A program made the translations under genes and the position numbers. The notes below the pieces were generated by a model, which worked only from the letters and a program-made list of their open reading frames with translations, did no database searches and was not told where the DNA came from. From contig JAGXLE010000054.1 in NCBI GenBank assembly GCA_018334855.1, forward strand, positions 1 through 8,138: a DNA stretch of 8,138 bases, given 5' to 3'. The first letter of the stretch is position 1. Every line of letters begins with the position of its first letter. This stretch comes from Desulfobacterales bacterium. GTDB lineage: Bacteria; Desulfobacterota; Desulfobacteria; Desulfobacterales; Desulfosalsimonadaceae. Below are positions 1 through 4,912 of this stretch, one piece after another.

Positions 1-311
1 GGAGAAAAAAAGAAAAGCCTGCCGTCCCGGTTGACTATGGTGTTTACAGCGCCTGTAGAGCGGGCGTTTTCATCGATTTCATCCAGATGGGCCATGATAT
101 CGGCCTTGTGCGGAATGGTCACGCTGGCGCCCCGGATTCCGAGAGTGCGGATACTGTCTGCCGCGCCTGCCGGATCATCTGTATCAAATGCCACATACAC
201 CGCGTCATATCCGGCAGACAGAAATGCCCTGTTATGCATGAGCGGGCTCAGGCTGTGGCCCACCGGGTGTCCGATAACGCAGTAAACAGATGTTTTGGAG
301 CTGACCTGCAT
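1..311 (-). CDS. aroE: Shikimate dehydrogenase, N-terminal part (truncated by window edge)
   Basis: Catalyses the NADPH-dependent reduction of 3-dehydroshikimate to shikimate in the cytoplasm. Only the first 103 residues, the substrate-binding domain, are in the window. The reading frame starts at the ATG at 311-309, four bases after the aroB' stop, with a weak GGAA upstream, so translational coupling is likely. Visible motifs are GHPVGHSLSP (residues 14-23; the two Ser bind shikimate in the family), SVTIPHK (63-69; Lys69 matches the catalytic Lys65 of E. coli AroE) and TGAVNTIVN (86-94; Asn90 matches Asn86). It is the third gene of the aromatic operon and acts downstream of dehydroquinate synthase II. 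The last four residues (FFFS, after DGRL) do not fit the G-x-N-T-D expected there, which may reflect poor sequence at the edge. The NADP-binding domain lies outside the window. The family assignment is firm. Confidence 0.93.
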   Translation of the reverse strand, partial: MQVSSKTSVYCVIGHPVGHSLSPLMHNRAFLSAGYDAVYVAFDTDDPAGAADSIRTLGIRGASVTIPHKADIMAHLDEIDENARSTGAVNTIVNRDGRLFFFS

Positions 312-315
312 GGTA

Positions 316-1311
316 TTATTTTTCCGTTATGGTTTCATCTATTTTCATGCCAAAGTGCCGGCCGCTCTCCTCGGTTGCGGCAAGCACCTTGTCGCCCGGA
401 TTTAACACCGCAACAGAGACCGGCTTGCCGTCGGGATCAGTGAGCCGGATTGTTTCCGCGTTCTGTACAATAGACGAAATCTCCCGGTCCCCGATCTTTG
501 CCCTGACCAGCATCAGCGGGCGTCTTTCAATCTTTATCCGACCCACGATTCCCGCGGCCGATTCGCCCTTGTGGTTTACCAGCAAAACCTCGTCGCCTGC
601 TGCCAGCTCTGAAAGATACCGGGTTTTTCCGCCCGGAACCCTGGTGTAGGCATGTACCGGCCCGGCATTGACACGGAAAGGGCGCGGAGACACATAAGGA
701 TTGTCAACACTTTCCGAATGCACCAGAAAAAGGGCGCTGCTTGCGTTTCCCACCAGCATCCCCTCGCCCGGCTTCATTTCTGAGCATGTGTCCACGCACA
801 CCCGGTCGCCCATTCCCAGTGGTATCAGCCTGGTGATTTCTGCAATGTCGAGTTCCACGGCTTCGGTTTCGGATTTAAGCACTGCCATGGCTTTTTTCAG
901 GTCCGCCGCATCCGAAGGATTGTAGAGAATATGGTCCATACCTTTTTCCAGTATGCCGAAGGCTGTTTTTGCCTCCTCAATACTTTCCACCTGGGCGATC
1001 ACATCGGCCCCCCTGGCGATCAGGTTTTCGAGCGGGATCACTGTCCAGTCGCTGCAGGCAAGAATCACCTTCTTTTCCCGGGCAAGGCGCGCGATCTCTT
1101 CTTCGTCGGCGCTGCCGGTCACTGTATAATAAACCACATCTGTTCCGATTTTCAAATCCCCGTCTTCTGATACGGTCTGGATGCGCCCCAGCGATTTTGC
1201 CGTATCCGAGTATCCGGCCGGAACCACGAGTGCGTCAGCCCCGCCTTCCAGAGCGGTGGTTGCTATTTTTTTGTCCCAGGGATCAACCTTTACCCAGATT
1301 TTTCTGCCCAT
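316..1311 (-). CDS. aroB': 3-dehydroquinate synthase II (archaeal-type, NAD-dependent)
   Basis: Converts 2-amino-3,7-dideoxy-D-threo-hept-6-ulosonate (ADH) to 3-dehydroquinate by NAD-dependent oxidative deamination and cyclisation. It is the second step of the alternative shikimate entry first described in Methanocaldococcus and is unrelated to classical AroB. The 331-residue length is slightly below or near the family norm. Recognisable parts are the N-terminal KVDPWDKK-like segment (8-15), the block around DRVCVDTCSEMKPGEGMLVG (169-188), the SSALFLVHSE strand (191-200), RPFRVNAGPVHAYT (210-223) with PGGKTRYLSEL following, and the C-terminal GRHFG (317-321). The ATG at 1311 has a GAGAGGTG Shine-Dalgarno about five bases upstream. 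It lies 16 bases after the ADH synthase stop and 4 bases before aroE, so the three genes form one transcript. No sign of damage. The assignment rests on recognising the family and on its partner next door. Confidence 0.93.
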   Translation of the reverse strand: MGRKIWVKVDPWDKKIATTALEGGADALVVPAGYSDTAKSLGRIQTVSEDGDLKIGTDVVYYTVTGSADEEEIARLAREKKVILACSDWTVIPLENLIARGADVIAQVESIEEAKTAFGILEKGMDHILYNPSDAADLKKAMAVLKSETEAVELDIAEITRLIPLGMGDRVCVDTCSEMKPGEGMLVGNASSALFLVHSESVDNPYVSPRPFRVNAGPVHAYTRVPGGKTRYLSELAAGDEVLLVNHKGESAAGIVGRIKIERRPLMLVRAKIGDREISSIVQNAETIRLTDPDGKPVSVAVLNPGDKVLAATEESGRHFGMKIDETITEK

Positions 1312-1327
1312 GATTCACCTCTCTGGT

Positions 1328-2128
1328 TTATTTTCCAAGGATCTGCAATCCGTCTTCCACGGTTTTGTTTTCAAACAGGATCTTTGCCATGGCCTGGATA
1401 AGTTTTCCCGGAGTATCGTGCTGGAAAACGTTTCTGCCGATTGAGACCCCGGAACCGCCCGCATCGGAAGCACCCTTTACCATTTCCAGGATATCACGAT
1501 CCGAGTTCATCTTCGCACCTCCTGCTATAACCACCGGGACCGTGGAGCCTTCGACCACTTCGCGGAAGGTCTCAGACGAGCCCGTGTATGAAACCTTAAC
1601 AATGTCTGCCCCCATCTCGCAGCCCACTCGGGCGGCATGCTTGACCACGGAAACGTCGTATTCATCCTTTATTTTTTCGCCTCTCGGATAAACCATCGCC
1701 AGAAGCGGCATTCCCCATGTCCTGGCTTCTGCCGCCACCCGGCCGAAATCGTTTAACATCTCTTTTTCCTGATGGTCGCCGATGTTTACATGAATGGACA
1801 CGGCGTCAGCACCCAGCTTTAAAGCCTCTTCCACACTGCACACCAGTGTCTTTGAATGCGGGTACGGAGAAAGGCTTGTTGAAGCAGACATGTGCACGAT
1901 CAGGCCTATGTCCGACCCCCGGCGCCTGTGACCTGCGCCGACCAAGCCTTTGTGCTCAACAATTGCATTGGCCCCGGCTTCGGCGACGTTTGCAACAGCG
2001 GACCTGATGTCGCTTACGCCCGCAATGGGCCCAACTGTGACCCCGTGATCCATGGGGACAATGATGGTGCGGCCGGAGTTTCTGTCCATGATTCGCTCCA
2101 TGCGGATCTGCTTGCCGATGATGGTCAT
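1328..2128 (-). CDS. aroA': 2-amino-3,7-dideoxy-D-threo-hept-6-ulosonate (ADH) synthase, class I aldolase fold
   Basis: Transaldolase-type enzyme that joins L-aspartate semialdehyde with the hydroxypyruvaldehyde part of 6-deoxy-5-ketofructose 1-phosphate to give ADH, replacing DAHP synthase as the first aromatic-pathway step. The 266 residues match the family length. It belongs to the FbaB/DhnA TIM-barrel family. Visible motifs are PMDHG (25-29, Asp27), YPRG (147-150, Tyr147) and IVKVSYTG (176-183, Lys178). These sit at a constant offset of six from Asp33, Tyr153 and Lys184 (Schiff-base lysine) as I remember them for M. jannaschii MJ0400. AGGAKM (202-207) and SIGRNVFQ (229-236) are phosphate-binding loops. 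The ATG at 2128 has a strong AAAGGAGG Shine-Dalgarno. It is the first gene of the aro operon, directly downstream of the leader peptide and tandem terminators at 2216-2298, so its expression is probably attenuated by Tyr/Phe supply. The related DhnA and LsrF aldolases are less likely given the aroB' neighbour. Confidence 0.94.
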   Translation of the reverse strand: MTIIGKQIRMERIMDRNSGRTIIVPMDHGVTVGPIAGVSDIRSAVANVAEAGANAIVEHKGLVGAGHRRRGSDIGLIVHMSASTSLSPYPHSKTLVCSVEEALKLGADAVSIHVNIGDHQEKEMLNDFGRVAAEARTWGMPLLAMVYPRGEKIKDEYDVSVVKHAARVGCEMGADIVKVSYTGSSETFREVVEGSTVPVVIAGGAKMNSDRDILEMVKGASDAGGSGVSIGRNVFQHDTPGKLIQAMAKILFENKTVEDGLQILGK

Positions 2129-2164
2129 TTTTTCCTCCTTTGGTTCTGCGGTTTTTTAATGGTG

Positions 2165-2189
2165 GGGGCCAGATTTGAAATCTGTCCCC
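2165..2189. repeat. REP-like palindrome with GGGGACAG arms
   Basis: An imperfect palindrome: GGGG, one mismatch, then CAGATTTGAAATCTG, one mismatch, CCCC. On the minus strand the unit GGGGACAG occurs twice in direct orientation (2202-2195 and 2189-2182), separated by GATC-C. Palindromes of the GGGGACAG...CTGTCCCC kind are, from memory, often dispersed in proteobacterial genomes and can be tied to REP-associated tyrosine transposases. No transposase is seen here. It lies in the 5' untranslated part of the aro operon, downstream of both terminators and about 25 bases before the ADH synthase Shine-Dalgarno, so it could also act as an mRNA hairpin. Only one copy is in the window, so repeat status is unproven. 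Confidence 0.45.
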
Positions 2190-2215
2190 GGATCCTGTCC
2201 CCTTTCCGGTAAAAC

Positions 2216-2252
2216 AAAAAAGCCGTGGAGAATTTTTCTCCGCGGCTTTTTT
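2216..2252 (-). terminator. Distal intrinsic terminator (terminator B) of the aro leader
   Basis: In the minus-strand RNA a 17-pair stem forms between 2252-2236 and 2232-2216 with a 3-base loop and one G-U pair. Its core GCCGCGGAG pairs with CTCCACGGC. It is followed by T6-G-T4. The A-rich 5' side makes it work in both directions in principle, but no plus-strand gene converges here. It is a near copy of terminator A and is the second barrier between the leader peptide and ADH synthase. Confidence 0.85.
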
Positions 2253-2260
2253 AAAACAAA

Positions 2261-2298
2261 AAAAGCCGCGGGCGATTTCGGGTCTGCCCGCGGCTTTT
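2261..2298 (-). terminator. Proximal intrinsic terminator (terminator A, segment 3:4 of the attenuator)
   Basis: A perfect 13-pair stem joins 2298-2286 (AAAAGCCGCGGGC) to 2273-2261 (GCCCGCGGCTTTT) in the minus-strand RNA, with a 12-base loop and a T7-G-T4 tail. It begins 27 bases after the stop codon of the Tyr-rich leader peptide. Its loop-proximal 5' arm plus part of the loop (2290-2280) is complementary to a segment inside the leader ORF, giving a competing antiterminator. Confidence 0.88.
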
Positions 2299-2393
2299 GA
2301 AAAATTTTGCTGTGTCAGGATTTCATCAGCGCACTCCAGGCAGACCCCCGGCGTAAAAATAATAATAGCTGTAATAATAGCAGGTGCCGCCTG
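2280..2393 (-). promoter_or_regulatory. Transcription attenuator of the aro operon (segments 1, 2 and 3)
   Basis: Three competing pairings can be drawn in the minus-strand RNA. Segment 1 (2393-2383, CAGGCGGCACC) pairs with segment 2 (2346-2337, GGTCTGCCTG) over 10 pairs with one bulged C and one G-U; the loop contains the Tyr/Phe codons. Segment 2 extended by one base (2347-2337) pairs with segment 3 (2290-2280, CGGGCAGACCC) over 11 pairs with one G-U. Segment 3 overlaps the 5' arm of terminator A. A ribosome stalled at the first Tyr codons (2379-2371) would cover segment 1 and free segment 2 to form the antiterminator. A ribosome reaching the stop (2328-2326) would cover segment 2 and let terminator A form. 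With no translation, 1:2 protects the terminator. This is the standard logic of trp/phe-type attenuators. The pairings are read directly; the mechanism is inferred. Confidence 0.85.
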
Positions 2394-2409
2394 AAATAAT
2401 TGCCTTCAT
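2326..2409 (-). CDS. Tyr/Phe-rich leader peptide of the aro operon
   Basis: A 27-codon ORF starting MKAIISGG and ending in TGA at 2328-2326. Its core is YYYSYYYFY: seven Tyr (five TAT, two TAC) and one Phe codon within nine, an extreme bias, lying just upstream of terminators that precede a Tyr/Phe biosynthetic operon. I infer a regulatory leader peptide, comparable in logic to the E. coli pheA leader, whose translation reports charged tRNA-Tyr (and perhaps Phe). The start at 2409 is chosen because a GGAG (2425-2422) precedes it, though the 12-base spacing is long. An in-frame ATG at 2427 would add six residues, including one more Tyr, but lacks a Shine-Dalgarno. The peptide has no obvious function of its own; a toxin or signal peptide is less likely given the fit to the attenuator. 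Confidence 0.82.
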   Translation of the reverse strand: MKAIISGGTCYYYSYYYFYAGGLPGVR

Positions 2410-2496
2410 ATAGGTGTTTTTCTCCATATTAAAACAAAATCGGTTTAAATCTGTTTTTTCCATATCAACTTCAAGTTTTTCGAAATCGATCCTTCT

Positions 2497-2502
2497 TGTC
2501 AA
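2497..2502 (-). promoter_or_regulatory. Putative -35 box for the aro leader transcript
   Basis: A perfect TTGACA on the minus strand, about 90 bases upstream of the leader-peptide start and 40 bases downstream of the bifunctional nuclease stop. It is well placed to start the aro leader transcript. No good -10 box follows at 16-18 bases (the best is AAAACT at 2479-2474), so the assignment is tentative. Read-through from the miaB-bfn operon is the alternative source of leader RNA, because no convincing terminator separates them. Confidence 0.35.
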
Positions 2503-2543
2503 GCGTTTTTTTGCATACCGAGGTTTTTGCCGTTACCGCGGCA

Positions 2544-3044
2544 TTATATCTTGTACTTGCCGAAATCCTCGGGTGAAAGATTCTGCAGATATTCCGCCCA
2601 CTTCTGCCCCTGATCGCTGTCGTCTGCCACTTCGTATTCACCGTTTTTGACTTTGAGCTGCTGGACCACCGTGTCATCGACATAGATATCTGCTTTTAAC
2701 CTCAGGGCAAGGGCAATGGCATCGCTGGGTCTGGCGTCAACGATAAACTCGCGATCTTTTGTCTGACAGTAAATCTTTGCGAAAAAGGTATTGTTGCGAA
2801 GATCGCATACCTCAATGCGGGGCACGGTAATTTCAGCCTGGTCAATAAAATTTTTGAACAGGTCATGGGTCATCGGTCGTTCAAATTCAATATTCTGCAG
2901 CACGGATGCAATGGATGCCGCTTCTGTCAGGCCGATCCAGATCGGTACCGAGAATTCCTCCTCGTCTGTGGAATTTAGAATCAGAATCGGCGCATTGGTT
3001 GACGGATCAATGGCAAGGCCGGCAACCGTCATTTCATGCAGCAT
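2544..3044 (-). CDS. Bifunctional nuclease family (BFN/DUF151) protein
   Basis: A 166-residue cytoplasmic protein of the DUF151/bifunctional nuclease family. Plant members were reported to cut DNA and RNA; the bacterial role is poorly defined. Visible family features are MTVAGLAID (5-13), FSVPIWIGLTEAASIA (31-46), ERPMTHDLF (55-63), an N-x-F-A-K-I-type strand (85-91), DARPSDAIALALR (103-115, the most conserved block) and a C-terminal WAEYLQNLSPEDFGKYK tail (149-165) often seen in this family. The ATG at 3044 is chosen because AAAGGAGG lies about eight bases upstream and the conserved domain begins there; an upstream ATG at 3119 would only read miaB sequence out of frame. The start overlaps the end of miaB by 11 bases, and the Shine-Dalgarno lies inside the last miaB codons, so the two are probably translationally coupled. 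It is the last gene of its operon. Confidence 0.9.
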   Translation of the reverse strand: MLHEMTVAGLAIDPSTNAPILILNSTDEEEFSVPIWIGLTEAASIASVLQNIEFERPMTHDLFKNFIDQAEITVPRIEVCDLRNNTFFAKIYCQTKDREFIVDARPSDAIALALRLKADIYVDDTVVQQLKVKNGEYEVADDSDQGQKWAEYLQNLSPEDFGKYKI

Positions 3045-4497
3045 GGATTTTTCCTCCTTTGCTCTTATATTCTGCAGCCGGCTCATCTGCCGGCAGTTTT
3101 CCCTTAAGAGAATTTGCACACGCCCTTTCTATAACCACGGGTATTATTTTGCCGACAAGCTGCCCGGGATCCGGCTGCTTTGTGCTATGCTCCAATTCAA
3201 AGTTTACAATCCGGTTTTGCGGAGAGCGGCCTGTCATTTCAGGCTTATTTAGGTCTTTTTCATCCCCGGCACCCCGGCCGCGCCTGCTGAAACCCTCCAC
3301 GAGAACATCCATGATACTGCCGACAAGGCCTTCATATATTTGTCGGGTAATTCCGGCCTGATAATTTAGCAGCTCTCTCAGCCTGGCCTTTTTATCATCT
3401 GCGGAAACTTTTTCTTTAAAACGCCTGGCCGGCGCCTGGGGCCGGTCAGAATATTCAAATGCAAACAGGGTGTCAAATTTTACCTGCTCGAGCAGATCAA
3501 GGGTCATTTCAAAATCATGTTCTGTCTCACCCGGAAACCCGACTATCACGTCGGTGGTCACGGCAATGCCGGGGCGTACTGACCTTAGTTTTTCAATACG
3601 TTCCATATAGTCCTGTCGACCGTATTTTCTGTTCATCCGTTTTAAAACAGAATCTGAGCCTGACTGCACAGGCAGGTGAATATGGCTGCACAGCTTGTCG
3701 ATTCGGTTAAATGCCTCAACAAGTTCATCGGATAGATCCTTGGGATGGGATGTGACAAAACGGATTCGTTCCAGTCCGTCCACCCCGCTTACCAGTTCCA
3801 GCAGCCTGGGAAAGGAGCACAGCCCCTCTTTTTTGCCGTAGGAGTTAACGTTCTGGCCCAACAGGGTAACCTCTTTTGCCCCGGCTGATACAAGGGCCCG
3901 CACTTCTTCAACTATGTGCTCGGGCGGTCGGCTGGTTTCCCATCCGCGTACGTAAGGCACCACGCAGTAGGCGCAGAAATTATCGCATCCACGCATGATG
4001 GTAACATATCTGGAAACACCGCCAGACGAGGCTTTGAGCGGAGGCTGGGTCTCAGCCTCAGACCGGAGGCCGGTATTATCAAAAACATTTTCTTCCGGCA
4101 TTTCCACGTCAGCAATGGGACCCTTCCCGTTTTCAAGTGCCCTGACATAGTCCGGGAGCCTGTGAATCACCCTTGTGCCAAGTACAAGGTCCAGTCCCTC
4201 AAATCGCTGGCAGAGCTTTTCGCTCTGCTGCTGGGCTACACAGCCGGCAACTGCAATTAACAGATTCGGCCTTTTTTGCTTGATTGCGCAAAGCCGGCCC
4301 AGGGAACTCAAGACCTTCTGCTCTGCCTTTTCCCGGATGGCACAGGTATTTACAATCACCAAATCGGCCTTTCCGGGTGAATCCGTGGGTTCATAGCCCA
4401 GGTCATAAAGCATATCTGTCATACGCCCGGTGTCATAGACGTTCATCTGGCACCCGAGCGTCTGGATCATAACGCGTTTCAATTTCTTTTCCGTCAT
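3034..4497 (-). CDS. miaB: tRNA-2-methylthio-N6-dimethylallyladenosine synthase (methylthiotransferase MiaB)
   Basis: Radical SAM enzyme that adds the 2-methylthio group to i6A37 in tRNAs reading UNN codons (Phe, Tyr, Trp, Cys, Ser, Leu), giving ms2i6A. The UPF0004 domain has Cys16, Cys52 and Cys86 (QTLGCQMN, VNTCAIR, VAGCVA), ligands of the auxiliary 4Fe-4S cluster. The radical SAM core has CDNFCAYC (Cys171, 175, 178) in a typical MiaB block MRGCDNFCAYCVVPYVRG. GQNVNSYG (214-221), HLPVQSGSD (274-282) and VGFPGET (319-325) follow, and a TRAM RNA-binding domain covers about 392-460. At 487 residues it is somewhat longer than usual, from an insertion in TRAM (about 405-425) and a short tail. 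The start at 4497 puts the first Cys block at the expected place; no good Shine-Dalgarno is visible, and the upstream extension to 4596 would overlap the preceding gene. It lies between a DUF4911-like gene and bfn. Confidence 0.96.
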   Translation of the reverse strand: MTEKKLKRVMIQTLGCQMNVYDTGRMTDMLYDLGYEPTDSPGKADLVIVNTCAIREKAEQKVLSSLGRLCAIKQKRPNLLIAVAGCVAQQQSEKLCQRFEGLDLVLGTRVIHRLPDYVRALENGKGPIADVEMPEENVFDNTGLRSEAETQPPLKASSGGVSRYVTIMRGCDNFCAYCVVPYVRGWETSRPPEHIVEEVRALVSAGAKEVTLLGQNVNSYGKKEGLCSFPRLLELVSGVDGLERIRFVTSHPKDLSDELVEAFNRIDKLCSHIHLPVQSGSDSVLKRMNRKYGRQDYMERIEKLRSVRPGIAVTTDVIVGFPGETEHDFEMTLDLLEQVKFDTLFAFEYSDRPQAPARRFKEKVSADDKKARLRELLNYQAGITRQIYEGLVGSIMDVLVEGFSRRGRGAGDEKDLNKPEMTGRSPQNRIVNFELEHSTKQPDPGQLVGKIIPVVIERACANSLKGKLPADEPAAEYKSKGGKIHAA

Positions 4498-4527
4498 AAA
4501 AGTGTTTTTATCTTTTAATATAAATAC

Positions 4528-4551
4528 ATCAACGGATTTAATCAACGGATT
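4528..4551. repeat. 11-base direct repeat at the end of the DUF4911-like gene
   Basis: ATCAACGGATT occurs at 4528-4538 and 4541-4551, 13 bases apart. On the coding (minus) strand the first copy encodes the last residues (ESVD) and the second lies around and after the TAA stop. It looks like a small local duplication in the space before miaB; no function is evident. Confidence 0.5.
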
Positions 4552-4771
4552 CAATAAGGTAGTAACCCGAGAGATCATCCAGAATATATGCAACATCGTT
4601 TTGGCAGCCCGGTGCCACGTGAAGGGCTATAAGGCCGGTTTTAGGATCTAAGGTCTCTAAGACAGCAATGCCTTCGTAGGCTTCAAACAGATACTTGAAA
4701 AAACAGATCTCTCTGCGTTCAATCCTAAATTTTCTGCAGATGGTTTCTGATTCTGACGGTTTTTTATACAT
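4538..4771 (-). CDS. Small DUF4911-like protein
   Basis: A 77-residue soluble protein resembling the DUF4911 family found in Desulfobacterota; the family name is from memory and the function is unknown. The central stretch REICFFKYLFEAYEG (about 20-34), followed by LETLDPKTGLIALHVAPG (38-55) and a C-terminal DDLSGYYLIES helix/strand, is the recognisable part. Two Cys (12, 23) and a third at 56 are present but form no standard metal motif. No signal peptide or membrane segment is seen. It is the first gene of the miaB-bfn operon, 40 bases upstream of miaB. A TATAAT box lies ten bases before the ATG, so the mRNA would start only a few bases upstream and have almost no 5' leader. Its position suggests a small accessory role near tRNA modification, but this is a guess. 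Confidence 0.75.
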   Translation of the reverse strand: MYKKPSESETICRKFRIERREICFFKYLFEAYEGIAVLETLDPKTGLIALHVAPGCQNDVAYILDDLSGYYLIESVD

Positions 4772-4780
4772 TGTTTTAAA

Positions 4781-4810
4781 ATTATATCACCCGGCTTTCC
4801 CGGTTTGCAA
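4781..4810 (-). promoter_or_regulatory. Sigma70-type promoter of the DUF4911-like/miaB/bfn operon
   Basis: On the minus strand, TTGCAA (4810-4805) and a consensus TATAAT (4786-4781) are 18 bases apart. The predicted transcription start near 4775-4773 falls two to four bases before the ATG at 4771, implying a leaderless or nearly leaderless first message. The recJ gene diverges on the other side. Confidence 0.6.
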
Positions 4811-4912
4811 TATAAAATAGCTCAACAGCACGATCAGATCATTATGTCGCTTCAAAAACCAACCCCCGACCTTGGACTTGCCTGTAAGCCGAGGATAGGT
4901 TATATCCACATC

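Noticed and set aside
87..443. Plus-strand open frames across 31-2212, including 87-443, 329-649 and 1892-2212
   Set aside because: They are antisense shadows of aroE, aroB' and aroA', with no ribosome-binding sites or family resemblance.
2341..2380. The AATAATA-rich run as a microsatellite or AT-rich regulatory repeat
   Set aside because: It is explained by consecutive TAT/TAC/TTT codons of the leader peptide read on the minus strand.
2422..2430. TAATAT as the -10 box of the aro leader
   Set aside because: Transcription would begin inside the leader ORF and exclude its only Shine-Dalgarno-like GGAG; there is also no -35 box.
2520..2543. Small hairpin TGCCG...CGGCA just after the bfn stop as a terminator
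   Set aside because: Only about five pairs and no T-run follows on the minus strand.
3045..3119. Upstream extension of the bifunctional nuclease protein to 3119
   Set aside because: This is miaB C-terminal coding sequence read out of frame; a strong Shine-Dalgarno supports the start at 3044.
4498..4596. Upstream extension of miaB to 4596
   Set aside because: It would overlap the 3' end of the DUF4911-like gene in another frame and adds sequence not seen in MiaB; the conserved domain starts just after ATG 4497.
4811..4816. TATAAA as a -10 box for recJ, and TTGCCT-17-TATATC (4878-4906)
   Set aside because: The first has no -35 box; the second has weak matches and would start transcription at the ATG itself. 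The recJ promoter is left unassigned.
4805..4912. Upstream in-frame extension of recJ from the ATG at 4805
   Set aside because: The 36 extra residues resemble no RecJ N-terminus, the usual W-x-I-x-EPD start follows ATG 4913, and the extension overlaps the divergent promoter region.
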